This document shows positions 17,438 through 26,581 of a DNA stretch of 64,000 bases, piece by piece (positions within the stretch are counted from its first letter, which is position 1; each line of letters starts with the position of its first letter). The stretch comes from DAINPP01 sp036743375 (lineage in GTDB: Bacteria > Thermotogota > Thermotogae > MWEM01). The stretch spans positions 25,928 through 89,927 of the forward strand of contig DAINPP010000005.1 in the NCBI GenBank assembly GCA_036743375.1, in the 5' to 3' direction. A model generated the notes under the pieces. The model was given only the letters and a program-made list of their open reading frames with translations. It made no database searches and had not been told where the DNA came from. The translations under genes and the position numbers were made by a program.

Positions 17438-19209
17438 CAATGTCCTCCCTTCAAACTCTTATTAAGTGTGTGTATAACCTTCGATAATTCGTATCTTTTT
17501 TCTATTAACGCTTTTACTTCATTACCGGTTGCCTTTTGTATGGCCTCATCCAGCTCCATGAGGTCCTGTTTGGATTTTCTGATGTTTAACTTCGTCTCAC
17601 AATCTGCGATGATATCCGGCAAAGTCTCAGGTCTCTCGTATCTTTCCAACTGGCGGACAAAATAGTCAATCTGTTCTTCCTCAAAATAATTTTTCAGATA
17701 ATCCGCCGCATCATCCGGATTGAACTTTTCCCTGACATCGTTGAAGAACAAATGATACGAGCCGTGCATCACCGAACTGTACTCATGAAAAAGACTCTCT
17801 ATCTTTTTTCGTGTTGTCGGATGAAAGAGATACAAAATCATCAGTTCCTCCTCGGGGACTATGCTCCGGATCTGAACAACCCTTCTATTCGGCATTGTTG
17901 CAACTTTTCCCGCTTCTTTGCGCAGACTCACATTGGAAACCGGCTTAGGACTCTTTTTATCCACATTCCAGCTTTCAAGCAACAGATTCTTTTCGAGACC
18001 GGTCCACTCGGATAACATAGAAATCAACTTGTCGAATCTTGAGATGTTCCCCGCTCGTCTGGTTCTCGCGAGAATTCCCCGACTCTTTTTAATCAGGGCA
18101 TCCCGGCCGGTTTCACGCTCCAAATTATAACGGGACTTCAATTCCCCCAACAGATATTCCTCTATTGAAACCGCTTTTAAGAGTATCTGCTGAAAGCCCT
18201 CAATTCCATATTTCCCGACATATTCATCCGGATCCTTCACTGGATTCAGGTTGAGCACAAGGGCATTAAACCTGTCGCTCAACTGTACATAGGATTTTCC
18301 TATCGCATTAATTCCGGCTTTGTCGTTGTCAAAAGAAAAGACGAGCTTATTGGTATATTTCCCGAGTTCTTTCAGATGCTCTTTGGTGAGGGCGGTCCCC
18401 ATAACGGCTACCACATTCCTGATCCCGTTCATATACAGCCTTAAGGCATCAAAATACCCTTCGACGATGATGACAAAATCAACATCCTTAATCTCACTTT
18501 TAGCCTTATCTAACAAATATAATATTCTACTCTTATTGAAGAATTCGGTCTGAGGAGAGTTGATATATTTCGGACTACTCGTTTCAGAATTCAGCTTCCT
18601 TCCGGAAAAGGCAACGGTCCTCCCGAATACATCATGAATGGGTAGTATCAACCTGTTTGCAAAAAGATTTGAACCACTCTCGGTGATAATACCCAGTTCT
18701 TTAAGACGTTTTTTATCCAATTCGGCTGACAGTTTCTGGACGTCTTGATAAAGGGCAAAACCTGCACCGAGTTCTTTCAATTTCTCCGGGTTAAGGCCTC
18801 TCTGATCCTGAAGGTACTGCCATGCCGATGTTCCCTTTACGAGATTGTCCCTGAAAACCGATTCGATAAACCGCATGTCATTCGTATAATCGGTATATTT
18901 CTTATCCGCCGCATAATCAGCGGAAGGGATCTGTATGTCGTACATCGTTGCAATTTTCTCAACCGCTTCCTTAAAGTCAACATTCTCGTAATCCTGTACA
19001 AATTTGATAATATCCCCGTTTTTTCCACATCCGAAACAGTGATAGGACTGCGTTGATTCGTAAATGTAAAAAGAGGCGGTTCTTTCCTCATGAAAAGGAC
19101 ACCTCGCCTTGTAGTTTTTTCCAGATTTCTGTATCGGTATATAGGATGATATCAGATCTGTAATATTCACTTCAGCTTTCAATTTTTTAACGAATCCGCT
19201 TAATCCCAA
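17437..19209 (-). CDS. dnaG: DNA primase DnaG
   Basis: A 590-residue replication primase. The N-terminal zinc domain has CPFH and CFGC ligands (C37, H40, C58, C61). The TOPRIM catalytic core has FVIIVEGYFDALRL and LVFSFDNDKAG. The C-terminal helicase-interaction region is divergent. It starts about 116 bases after the rpsI stop with its own transcription signals nearby, and overlaps rpoD by one base. Confidence 0.96.
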   Translation of the reverse strand: MGLSGFVKKLKAEVNITDLISSYIPIQKSGKNYKARCPFHEERTASFYIYESTQSYHCFGCGKNGDIIKFVQDYENVDFKEAVEKIATMYDIQIPSADYAADKKYTDYTNDMRFIESVFRDNLVKGTSAWQYLQDQRGLNPEKLKELGAGFALYQDVQKLSAELDKKRLKELGIITESGSNLFANRLILPIHDVFGRTVAFSGRKLNSETSSPKYINSPQTEFFNKSRILYLLDKAKSEIKDVDFVIIVEGYFDALRLYMNGIRNVVAVMGTALTKEHLKELGKYTNKLVFSFDNDKAGINAIGKSYVQLSDRFNALVLNLNPVKDPDEYVGKYGIEGFQQILLKAVSIEEYLLGELKSRYNLERETGRDALIKKSRGILARTRRAGNISRFDKLISMLSEWTGLEKNLLLESWNVDKKSPKPVSNVSLRKEAGKVATMPNRRVVQIRSIVPEEELMILYLFHPTTRKKIESLFHEYSSVMHGSYHLFFNDVREKFNPDDAADYLKNYFEEEQIDYFVRQLERYERPETLPDIIADCETKLNIRKSKQDLMELDEAIQKATGNEVKALIEKRYELSKVIHTLNKSLKGGH

Positions 19210-19251
19210 GACCCACCTCTATGGGAATTTATGGAAAAACAGTTTAACAGA

Positions 19252-19282
19252 CAAAAAGGCACGGAGTCATATAAACTCCGCA
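19252..19282 (-). terminator. Terminator-like hairpin after rpsI
   Basis: On the minus strand CGGAGT (19280-19275) pairs with ACTCCG (19267-19262), followed a few bases later by five T. It separates the ribosomal protein operon from dnaG-rpoD. Confidence 0.5.
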
Positions 19283-19325
19283 CCTGGATATTTCAGATAT
19301 GTGTAAATTGCAAACAGCTTGCAAA

Positions 19326-19730
19326 TTAACGTTTTGAGAACTGGGATGATTTTCTGGCCTTCTTGAGTCCGTATTTCTTTCTTTCAACCATTCTTTCATC
19401 TCTTCTGAGAAATCCGGCAGCCTTCAGCTGGGGTCTGAGATCCACGTTATATTCGAGCAGAGCCCTTGAAATCCCAAGTCTGATCGCACCAGCCTGTCCG
19501 CTCATGCCTCCACCGTGAATCTTCATGACCATGTCAAATTTCTCAAAAGTGCCTGTCATCATAAGAGGTTCCATCGCATGCCTCACGAGTGTATCTCTCA
19601 TAAGGTATTCCTGAAGATTCTCAAATTTCTTACCGTTTATTTTTATCTGACCCGTTCCTGGTCTTAAGTGTACTCTTGCAACAGCCGTCTTTCTTCTACC
19701 GGTTCCGTAATAATCGATAAATTCTGCCAT
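19326..19730 (-). CDS. rpsI: 30S ribosomal protein S9
   Basis: A 134-residue protein beginning YYGTGRRKTAVARVHLRPG and ending in the basic tail GLKKARKSSQFSKR that reaches the P site. It has the conserved GGGMSGQAGAIRLGISRALL. It is 20 bases after rplM, the usual partner, and is the last gene of the ribosomal protein operon. Confidence 0.97.
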   Translation of the reverse strand: MAEFIDYYGTGRRKTAVARVHLRPGTGQIKINGKKFENLQEYLMRDTLVRHAMEPLMMTGTFEKFDMVMKIHGGGMSGQAGAIRLGISRALLEYNVDLRPQLKAAGFLRRDERMVERKKYGLKKARKSSQFSKR

Positions 19731-19750
19731 TTTCTATCCTGACCTCCCGT

Positions 19751-20188
19751 TTAAAGCTCTATCTGCTGTGGGTTCTGTGCAGCGTGCGGATGTGTATCCC
19801 CAGCGTAGACCTTCAGCTTTTTGAACATCGTTCTTCCTATTCTGTTTCTCGGAAGCATTCTCTTCACGGCAAGTGTAACAATGCTCTCCGGATGCTTTTC
19901 GAGCATTTCCTTCATCGTGAATTCCTTCATATGACCCGGATATCTGGAAAATGTTCTGTATATTTTGTCATCCATCTTTTTTCCGGTAACCTTAACCTTG
20001 TCTGCGTTAATGACGACGACAAAGTCCCCGCTGTCTACATTCGGCGTATACTGCGGTTTATTCTTTCCTGAAAGTATATTTGCTATCTGAGTGGCCATTC
20101 TACCCAGTACCTGGCCTTCAGCATCAATAACGTACCATTTTTTAGTTTCATCACCTTTGAGGCGGAAACTTCTCTGCTGATATTTCAT
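19751..20188 (-). CDS. rplM: 50S ribosomal protein L13
   Basis: A 145-residue large-subunit protein with WYVIDAEGQVLGRMATQIAN and GDFVVVINADKVKVTGKK, and the usual AVKRMLPRN. Only 19 bases separate it from rpmA upstream, so the L21-L27 and L13-S9 pairs form one operon here. Confidence 0.97.
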   Translation of the reverse strand: MKYQQRSFRLKGDETKKWYVIDAEGQVLGRMATQIANILSGKNKPQYTPNVDSGDFVVVINADKVKVTGKKMDDKIYRTFSRYPGHMKEFTMKEMLEKHPESIVTLAVKRMLPRNRIGRTMFKKLKVYAGDTHPHAAQNPQQIEL

Positions 20189-20207
20189 TCTCGATTCTCC
20201 TCCTCTG

Positions 20208-20486
20208 TCAACGTTCTTCTACAACGTGTGCGTATTTTCTGTTTCTTCTCGTTCTGAATGCTACATGTCCCTCTTTTAAGGCAAAAAGCGTAAAATCCTT
20301 ACCCATTCCCACATTGTCTCCAGGGAAGATCTTCGTTCCTCTCTGTCTCATGATGATGTTTCCCGGTACAACGTAAGAACCGTCACCTTTTTTTACACCG
20401 AGGTATTTCGGATTACTGTCTCTTCCGTTCTTTCCACCACCACTTTTTCTATGTGCGAAAAGCTGTATATTCATCTTAATGTTCAT
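20208..20486 (-). CDS. rpmA: 50S ribosomal protein L27 with a cleavable N-terminal extension
   Basis: A 92-residue protein with L27 core KSGGGKNGRDSNPKYLGVKK. It carries the N-terminal extension MNIKMNIQLF before AHRKSGG. This matches the Prp cleavage motif known from Staphylococcus aureus L27 (LNLQFF, cut before AS). Removal of 10 residues exposes the end that reaches the peptidyl transferase centre. The cysteine protease gene prp overlaps it by four bases upstream. Confidence 0.96.
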   Translation of the reverse strand: MNIKMNIQLFAHRKSGGGKNGRDSNPKYLGVKKGDGSYVVPGNIIMRQRGTKIFPGDNVGMGKDFTLFALKEGHVAFRTRRNRKYAHVVEER

Positions 20487-20797
20487 TTGTTCACCTCCAC
20501 TGATAAGTAGCCGGAATATTCCTTCCGAATTTCCGATAGTGTTCTTTCAAGCGCCATTATAAGCATATTCGACTGTTCATCCGTCCGTTTCAGCTCAACT
20601 CTCAGATATCCCCCTACTCCCTGTTCGATCTCCTTCACGAGTTTGAGGTCGCTGAGAAGCATTTCCGACGTATGGAGAGCCACAGCACTGACCGCTGCAC
20701 ACACAATATCACTCCCCGATTCCGAATAGCCTGAATGACCGCTTATTGTAAATCCGATATAATCAGATCTGTTCTTATAAAAGACCGCATGAATCAT
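20483..20797 (-). CDS. prp: Ribosomal-processing cysteine protease Prp
   Basis: A 104-residue protein with the Prp active-site pattern GHSGYSESGSDIVCAAVS, giving H21 and C33. Prp removes the N-terminal extension of L27, and the L27 encoded next door has that extension. The stop overlaps the rpmA start (ATGA) and the gene follows rplU by 12 bases, the standard rplU-prp-rpmA order. Confidence 0.95.
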   Translation of the reverse strand: MIHAVFYKNRSDYIGFTISGHSGYSESGSDIVCAAVSAVALHTSEMLLSDLKLVKEIEQGVGGYLRVELKRTDEQSNMLIMALERTLSEIRKEYSGYLSVEVNK

Positions 20798-20809
20798 CTG
20801 CGTTTTTTA

Positions 20810-21121
20810 TTACTGCTCAATCTTGTCAACTTTAACAGCAGTGTATGTCTGTCTGTGTCCTCTGGTTCTTCTGTACATCTTTCTGCTCTTAAATTTGATA
20901 ATCATTACTTTGTCTTCTCTGACATTTTCCATCACAGTTCCGACTACTTTGGCACCCTCAACATAAGGCTTTCCAGCTGCTACCGCAGCATCATCACTGA
21001 TCATTACCACTTTGTCAAATGTTATTGGGTTACCCGGTTCAACTTTTGTCTTGTCTACGTAGACAACACTACCTTCTTCTACTTTGTACTGTCTTCCACC
21101 AGTTTCGATTATGGCGTACAT
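20810..21121 (-). CDS. rplU: 50S ribosomal protein L21
   Basis: A 103-residue protein starting MYAIIETGGRQYKVEEGS with the 3' motif MYRRTRGHRQTYTAVKV. It is the first gene of the ribosomal protein operon. It is preceded by GGAGG, a structured leader (21150-21197) and an extended -10 promoter (21210-21218). Confidence 0.97.
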   Translation of the reverse strand: MYAIIETGGRQYKVEEGSVVYVDKTKVEPGNPITFDKVVMISDDAAVAAGKPYVEGAKVVGTVMENVREDKVMIIKFKSRKMYRRTRGHRQTYTAVKVDKIEQ

Positions 21122-21149
21122 GTCTTAACCTCCTTTTTGTATTAGAATA

Positions 21150-21218
21150 TGCTGATGAAGGCACCCCTTATTGGGGATTTAGAAAACCAGCATCAGGCAA
21201 AATCGGGATATTATATCA
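21150..21218 (-). promoter_or_regulatory. rplU promoter and structured 5' leader (L21-leader-like)
   Basis: The extended -10 TGATATAAT lies at 21218-21210 on the minus strand. The transcript then folds as an outer stem CTGATG/CATCAG (21191-21196 with 21152-21157). Inside it is a CCCC-AATAA-GGGG hairpin (21164-21176). A hairpin leader before rplU is known in Firmicutes (Rfam L21 leader) and presumed autoregulatory. Membership in that family was not tested. Confidence 0.6.
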
Positions 21219-21227
21219 CATTAAATG

Positions 21228-21257
21228 AGAAAAAGATTTTTTTTATGTAAAATCTTT
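21228..21257 (-). terminator. A/T-rich terminator hairpin after disA
   Basis: AAAGATTTT and AAAATCTTT (21249-21257 with 21232-21240) form a nine-pair stem starting immediately after the disA stop, followed by CTTTTTCTC on the minus strand. Confidence 0.5.
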
Positions 21258-22343
21258 CTAAAGTCTGAAGTAATTCTGTCTGTTCTGACTGATCTTGTAT
21301 AACCCTTCGATAATCGCGGTCGATCTCTTTTCACCAATTCCAACAACCTCTTTCAAATCCTCAGGATTTGCATCCCTGATATTTCTCAACGTGCCAAAGG
21401 CCTCTATCAGATTATAGATGATATTATCGGGTATTTTAGTCACCGTGTTGAGAAGCCTTATCCCCCTCGATCCGACATTCTCCTCCGTCAGAAGCGAATT
21501 TGTCTTTATATCGAGATGGGACAGAATCCGCGAATAATCCCCCATATCCTTATCTCTCGCCGATTTGATCTTCTCGCAGACCTCGTTGACGAGTTCCACT
21601 TCCGGTATCCCGTCATACCTCAGATAATCCGAGACGATCAGATGAAGGCTCTCATCGAGACCATCGATCATCTCATCGAGCTGCATTCTGGCAAGTCTGC
21701 CGTTCACTCCCATTTCCCAGATGTATTTTTCGATCTCATCGGCCGTCTTTAAGGGGACCACCGCCTTCTCTATCGTCCGGCATACATCGGATAACGTGAC
21801 ATTATCTTCTATCTCAAGGACATTCAGATTCTCTATTTCACGATTATAACTCGATCGGTATTTCTCGATGACCTTGAGCCCCTGATTCACCATCGTAATC
21901 AGAAAGCTGAGATCCCGGAGCATATAGGTGAATGCGCCCCAGTAAATACTCACCACCCCTCTGCGTCTCGATACGGCTATAGAAATCTTTCCGGTCTGCT
22001 TTGCCGTTCTTTCGGCATTTCTGTGTCTCATTCCCGTCTCACTGGTCGGAATGGACGGATCCGGAGCGAGCTGGACGTTGGCATACAGAATCTTAGTGAC
22101 ATCTTCATTCAGGATAACCGCGCCGTCCATCTTGGCCAATTCATAGATCTTCTGCGGCGTATATTCACAGTTGACATAAAATCCCGGCTGAATGATCTCC
22201 GAATGTCTTTCTATATCCTCTTCATTCATCAGAAGAATCAACCCGCCGCTGTTTGCATTGATTATATTTTCAAGTCCAAGGCGCAATGGAGTGCCCGGAG
22301 AACATATCTTTATGATTTCTCTTAACAGTTCGTTTTTCGTCAT
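21258..22343 (-). CDS. disA: DNA-integrity scanning diadenylate cyclase DisA
   Basis: A 361-residue enzyme making cyclic di-AMP from two ATP. The DAC domain (residues 1-145) carries the DGA motif (KMDGAVIL) and RHR motif (ETGMRHRNAER). A helical linker leads to a helix-hairpin-helix DNA-binding domain at the C-terminus (AFGTLRNIRDANPEDLKEVVGIGEKR). In Bacillus and Thermotoga the octamer scans for branched DNA. It is monocistronic here, with a TGATATAAT extended -10 at 22371-22379. Confidence 0.96.
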   Translation of the reverse strand: MTKNELLREIIKICSPGTPLRLGLENIINANSGGLILLMNEEDIERHSEIIQPGFYVNCEYTPQKIYELAKMDGAVILNEDVTKILYANVQLAPDPSIPTSETGMRHRNAERTAKQTGKISIAVSRRRGVVSIYWGAFTYMLRDLSFLITMVNQGLKVIEKYRSSYNREIENLNVLEIEDNVTLSDVCRTIEKAVVPLKTADEIEKYIWEMGVNGRLARMQLDEMIDGLDESLHLIVSDYLRYDGIPEVELVNEVCEKIKSARDKDMGDYSRILSHLDIKTNSLLTEENVGSRGIRLLNTVTKIPDNIIYNLIEAFGTLRNIRDANPEDLKEVVGIGEKRSTAIIEGLYKISQNRQNYFRL

Positions 22344-22370
22344 GGTTTTAACCCTCCCATATCGCTTAAG

Positions 22371-22452
22371 ATTATATCATGAAACCATTCGTTTGATACC
22401 GATATCACTTGACGGAAACGGCTTGAATATTCTTTGTAAAGAGTAGTATAAT
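22371..22452. promoter_or_regulatory. Divergent promoters for disA and yceD-rpmF
   Basis: Minus strand: extended -10 TGATATAAT at 22379-22371, for disA. Plus strand: TTGAAT (22423-22428), 18-base spacer and TATAAT (22447-22452), for yceD-rpmF. Confidence 0.6.
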
Positions 22453-22486
22453 AAAAAAGAAGACGGTTTTAAACGGAGGTATGCTT

Positions 22487-23041
22487 ATGGCGAATCAAAT
22501 TCTTATCGACACAAGGTCATTGATGGACGGGAAACTGTACAATTTCAACGGAACACTCGGTATCGAGGAAATATCCCCCCTCCTCGGCAGTACCGATCTG
22601 ATCACCCCATTGACCTATACGATCACCGTAATAAAAAACAAAGATGAATTATTTGTTAACGGTTCCACCGAATGTCGGGTCGAAGATATCTGCTACAGAT
22701 GTCTCAATCCTGTTCAAACAGATGCAAAGGGGATCATCGAAGCAACTTATATTTATGGTAACATAAATGATACGTCGGCTATAGACAAAGAGTTGGAATC
22801 TCTTGAAAATGTGATATACTATGTGGGCTCGGAGATTGATGTTTTTGATCGTGTTGTAGAAGCAGTGATTATCTCACTTCCCGAAAGGTTCCTGTGCAGC
22901 GAGGATTGCAGAGGAATATGTCAGTATTGCGGGGCGGATCTCAACAAGGATCCCGATCACGTCTGTGAGCATGAAGATTATACGGATGAAAACATGTCTT
23001 TGCTGGAGCAGTTGAAGAGACAGCTGGAATCTGAAGAATAA
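22487..23041 (+). CDS. yceD: YceD-family (DUF177) protein
   Basis: A 184-residue protein. The N-terminal half is beta-rich. The C-terminal half carries the DUF177 cysteines CYRCL, CSEDCRGICQYCGADLN and HVCEHE. The family sits upstream of rpmF across bacteria and is linked to 23S rRNA accumulation. ATG 22487 is chosen because GGAGGT precedes it by six bases; the earlier ATG (22481) abuts the ribosome site. Confidence 0.85.
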   Translation: MANQILIDTRSLMDGKLYNFNGTLGIEEISPLLGSTDLITPLTYTITVIKNKDELFVNGSTECRVEDICYRCLNPVQTDAKGIIEATYIYGNINDTSAIDKELESLENVIYYVGSEIDVFDRVVEAVIISLPERFLCSEDCRGICQYCGADLNKDPDHVCEHEDYTDENMSLLEQLKRQLESEE

Positions 23042-23080
23042 TATATTTTATATAGAACAACGGAAAGGGAGGGAAACACG

Positions 23081-23272
23081 ATGGCTGTACCAAAGAAAAA
23101 GACTTCCAGGAGTAGTACGAGATCAAGAAGAGCGCATTTCTTCGAAGCCTTTAGCAGTCCACGCTCAGTATGTCCAAATTGCGGTGAAGCAAAATTGCCT
23201 CATAGGGTTTGTCTGAAATGTGGTTATTATAAAGGTAAAAAAGTATTGGAATTCGACGACGGAGAAGAATAA
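23081..23272 (+). CDS. rpmF: 50S ribosomal protein L32
   Basis: A 63-residue protein starting AVPKKKTSRSSTRSRRAHF. It has four zinc-type cysteines in CPNCGE and CLKCGYYKG. It is 39 bases after yceD and ends in an intrinsic terminator, so the two genes form a closed operon. Confidence 0.97.
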   Translation: MAVPKKKTSRSSTRSRRAHFFEAFSSPRSVCPNCGEAKLPHRVCLKCGYYKGKKVLEFDDGEE

Positions 23273-23280
23273 TTATAAAA

Positions 23281-23311
23281 AACACAGCTGTTCCGGGCTG
23301 TGTTTTTTTTA
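23281..23311 (+). terminator. Intrinsic terminator after rpmF
   Basis: AACACAGC (23281-23288) pairs with GCTGTGTT (23297-23304), followed by eight T. It overlaps the 3' end of convergent fliI and also separates the two opposing transcripts. Confidence 0.85.
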
Positions 23312-24649
23312 TTCCGTCGTAGACTCTGCGGCTGCACTTATTCCGACGATTCTCTTGACGAGGGCATCGTATTCCACCTTCTCGTAAACTCCCTGTTTCA
23401 AGAAACCGTTGATTTCATCGATACTCGCTATCGCCATGTCGATCTTCTTGTCGCTCCCTTTTTTATAAGCCCCTATATCGATCAGATCCTTCGCATCGTT
23501 GTACACCGCCATGAGATCCTTGATCTTTCTGGATGCATCAAGGTGCTCTTTATCGGCTATCTCACTCATCAATCGGCTGATACTCGCCAGAACATCTATC
23601 GCGGGATAATGATTGGCTTCGGCGAGGCTTCTCGAAAGAATGATATGACCATCAACAACCCCTCGGACCGTATCACTGATCGGTTCGTTAAAATCATCCC
23701 CTTCAACGAGGACGGTATAAATCCCGGTGATACTCCCCTTTTCGGAATTTCCAGCCCTTTCGAGAATACCCGGCAGTCCGGCAAAGACACTCGGCGGATA
23801 CCCTCTCGTCGTAGGCGGTTCGCCTATGGCAAGACCGACATCTCGCTGCGCCATCGCCCATCTCGTCAGGGAGTCCACCATCAGCATGACGTTATAGCCC
23901 TGATCCCTGAAGTACTCCGCTACCGATGTTGCCGACATCAACGCCTTGACTCGCATCAGAGCCGGCTGATCGGAAGTGGAAACGATGACCACACTGCGCC
24001 TCAATCCCTCTTCACCGAGATCCCTCTCGATAAATTCTCTGACTTCTCTGCCTCGTTCACCGATCAACCCGATGACGTTGATATCCGCCTTTGTATTTCT
24101 GGCAATCATGCCAAGGGTCGTCGATTTCCCCACGCCGCTACCGGCAAATATACCGATTCGCTGACCCATTCCAAGCGTTGTAAACCCGTCAATTGCCCTT
24201 ATTCCAACGGGCAAAACGTCTTTGATACGATTTCTCACCAGCGGATTGGGCGGCTGATTATTCAGTGAAATATGATTTTTCGGTAAAAGGGGTTTGGCAT
24301 CCATCGGTCTCCCCAGGCCATCAAGTACCCTTCCGAGAAGTGAATCATCCACCCCGATGTTCAGATTTCTTTTGGTTCCCTGAACTTCACACCCGAGGGA
24401 GATACCGGAATATTCCTCAAGCGGCATCAGGATGATGTGATTATCCTTAAAACCCACAACCTCAGCGGTAACCACCTTGCCATCTATCGTCTTTATCTTG
24501 CAGCATTCACCGAGGAAGACCTCGGGACCCGCCGATTCTATCGTCAAACCGATGATCTTTTTCACACTGCCGTTTAATCCGAAAAAATCGTGATCTTCCA
24601 CCTTATCCCTGAAATACCTCAGCTGTTCAAGACTCTTATAACCCATCAT
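23309..24649 (-). CDS. fliI: Flagellum-specific ATPase FliI
   Basis: About 446 residues, with the F1-beta-like core: Walker A GIFAGSGVGKSTTLG, VIGLIGERGREVREF, Walker B VMLMVDSLTRWAMAQRDVGLA and the GEPPTTRGYPPSVFAGLPGILER loop. It drives export of flagellar subunits with FliH, whose gene overlaps upstream. The T3SS relative SctN is the only alternative, and the fliH/fliG neighbours rule it out. Confidence 0.95.
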   Translation of the reverse strand: MMGYKSLEQLRYFRDKVEDHDFFGLNGSVKKIIGLTIESAGPEVFLGECCKIKTIDGKVVTAEVVGFKDNHIILMPLEEYSGISLGCEVQGTKRNLNIGVDDSLLGRVLDGLGRPMDAKPLLPKNHISLNNQPPNPLVRNRIKDVLPVGIRAIDGFTTLGMGQRIGIFAGSGVGKSTTLGMIARNTKADINVIGLIGERGREVREFIERDLGEEGLRRSVVIVSTSDQPALMRVKALMSATSVAEYFRDQGYNVMLMVDSLTRWAMAQRDVGLAIGEPPTTRGYPPSVFAGLPGILERAGNSEKGSITGIYTVLVEGDDFNEPISDTVRGVVDGHIILSRSLAEANHYPAIDVLASISRLMSEIADKEHLDASRKIKDLMAVYNDAKDLIDIGAYKKGSDKKIDMAIASIDEINGFLKQGVYEKVEYDALVKRIVGISAAAESTTE

Positions 24650-25425
24650 CACTCACCGAATACATCCCTTATTATCTCATCGAACAGTTCAAACTGATTA
24701 TCCAGTGTCCCGTCCAGCGTTCCGTAATTGGATTCAACAATCACGCCGCTTCTCTCCACGGCTCTATCCTGCCTTATTTCAAAAGAGGGCAACGTATCTT
24801 TCATCTCAGATTTCAACTCATCCGGGAATTCACTGAAATCCATCGGATTAAACTTGAAGATGATCTCTTTCAGGCTCATAACCCGTTTCATCATCTCGCG
24901 CGTCTTATTCAGCAGCACCTCATCCTTTTCCTCATCAACCGTTATACAAAGCGCCTTTTTTATCATCAGCTTCAAGATATAGTGAATCTCTTCCGTCATT
25001 AGTTCCGTGTACTCTTCACGGGTTTTCAGAAAGGTCTTGTTCGCCTTCTGAAGTGAGGTGACGGCATTATTCATCCGGTCTTTCCATTGTTTTTCTATGG
25101 CCTGTTCCTTGACGACAATTCCCTTCTCGGCATTCTGAACAATCTGTTCCGCCTTCCTTTTGGCATCCTTTTCAAATTCGGCGGCAAGCTTTTTTATCTG
25201 CGCGGCTTCCTTTTCAGCTTCTTCGAGAATCACACGGGCCTTTTCCTTGGCAAGAGAAACAGCCGGGGAGACGATATCCTCCGTCGCGGATGCCTTTGAT
25301 TCAAACCCATCCGTTTCCTCGGCTAACGGTTCATCCACTCTTTCCTCTTTTGATTCATTCTTGTACAACTTAACCTTGTCATTTTCGTCGATAGTCACCA
25401 GCGCGCGCTTGATCAGATTATACAA
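24649..25425 (-). CDS. fliH: Flagellar assembly protein FliH
   Basis: A 258-residue protein. Its central coiled coil (AKEKARVILEEAEKEAAQIKK onwards) is rich in Ala, Glu and Lys. The C-terminal domain (SGVIVESNYGTLDGTLDNQFELFDEII) matches the FliH/VacuolarE tail that binds FliI. The TTG start at 25425 overlaps the fliG stop by eight bases. The sequence is poorly conserved, as usual for FliH, and the position between fliG and fliI supports the call. Confidence 0.9.
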   Translation of the reverse strand: MYNLIKRALVTIDENDKVKLYKNESKEERVDEPLAEETDGFESKASATEDIVSPAVSLAKEKARVILEEAEKEAAQIKKLAAEFEKDAKRKAEQIVQNAEKGIVVKEQAIEKQWKDRMNNAVTSLQKANKTFLKTREEYTELMTEEIHYILKLMIKKALCITVDEEKDEVLLNKTREMMKRVMSLKEIIFKFNPMDFSEFPDELKSEMKDTLPSFEIRQDRAVERSGVIVESNYGTLDGTLDNQFELFDEIIRDVFGE

Positions 25426-26428
25426 TTAACTCTTCGCCTCCGCCTCTTGCGATGAATATCTCTCCGCTCTCTTCAAGCCGTCTGATCGTATTGACGATCT
25501 TCTGCTGCGCCTCTTCGACATCGACAACACGCAGAGGTCCCATAAATTCTATTTCTTCTCTCAGCAACTGACCGGCCCTCTTTGAAAGGTTCCCGGCGAT
25601 CTTGTCCATGATTTCTTCGGTCGAACCCTTCAACGCCTTGGCAAGATCCTTCGTATCGACTTCACGCAAGACCATCTGTATGGATCTGTCGTCGAGTTTG
25701 GTGACATCCTCAAAGACAAACATGTGTCTTCTGATCTCTTCGGCGAGTTCGGGATCGGTTTCGGACAGCTTATCGAGAATCTCCCTTTCGGTCGATCGGT
25801 CCATCGTATTGACGAGCTCAACAACGGTATCAAGCCCTCCAACCTGTGCAAAATCCTGTGTAACAAATGTAGAAACCTTTCGTTCAAGCACCTTTTCTAC
25901 CTCCCTTACCACTTCGGGGTTTGCTTTATCAAGGATCGCAATACGTTTGACGACCTCGGGTTTCAAGTCTTCCGGAAGCGCACTGATCACCTGGGAAGCC
26001 TGTTTCGGGGAAAGATAGCACAGAATGAGGGAAATGGTCTGAGGGTGTTCGTTCTGCAGAACATTCACAAGCTGCATCGGATCGGATTTCTTAAGGAAAT
26101 CAAAGGGTTTTACCTGAAGGTTGCTCGTCAGTTTTTCAAGAATATCCAACGCCCTTTCTGGCCCCAATGCCTGTTCAAGCATGTCCTTTGCATACTCTAT
26201 GCCCCCGGCGAGAATAAATTCCCTTGCCTGGAACGTACTGGAAAACTCCTCAAGGACCCTCTTCTTTTCAGAATCGGGCACTTTATCCAGCTGAGCCAAT
26301 TCAAGGGTCAGCCTTTCGATATCATCATCCGTCAGATGCCTCAAAACCTTTGCCGCTCGATCGCTTCCCATCGTCAGTAAAAGGATCGCCGCCTTCCTTA
26401 TACCGCTGAGATCTTTTTTTTCAGCCAT
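25418..26428 (-). CDS. fliG: Flagellar motor switch protein FliG
   Basis: A 336-residue rotor protein. It has an N-terminal FliF-binding domain (SGIRKAAILLLTMGSDRAAKVLRHL), a middle domain with the EHPQ motif (NEHPQTISLILCYLSP) and a C-terminal torque domain with charged residues (DDRSIQMVLREVD, KDLAKALKG). ATG 26428 is preferred because GAGGTG lies five bases upstream. A TATAAT at 26463-26458 on the minus strand is a candidate -10. fliF, fliM and fliN are not in the window. Confidence 0.95.
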   Translation of the reverse strand: MAEKKDLSGIRKAAILLLTMGSDRAAKVLRHLTDDDIERLTLELAQLDKVPDSEKKRVLEEFSSTFQAREFILAGGIEYAKDMLEQALGPERALDILEKLTSNLQVKPFDFLKKSDPMQLVNVLQNEHPQTISLILCYLSPKQASQVISALPEDLKPEVVKRIAILDKANPEVVREVEKVLERKVSTFVTQDFAQVGGLDTVVELVNTMDRSTEREILDKLSETDPELAEEIRRHMFVFEDVTKLDDRSIQMVLREVDTKDLAKALKGSTEEIMDKIAGNLSKRAGQLLREEIEFMGPLRVVDVEEAQQKIVNTIRRLEESGEIFIARGGGEELIV

Positions 26429-26581
26429 GAACACACCTCTTTTTCCTTCTTTGCCTTATTATACTACAAAAAACAGCCTAAGCTTATATTTCAAAAAGGC
26501 CTGCGATAAAACGGTCATGGAAATAACGCACAACAAGGGATTTCATCCAATCCTTTTTTCTGGTGTGATGGGAAGCAAAAT

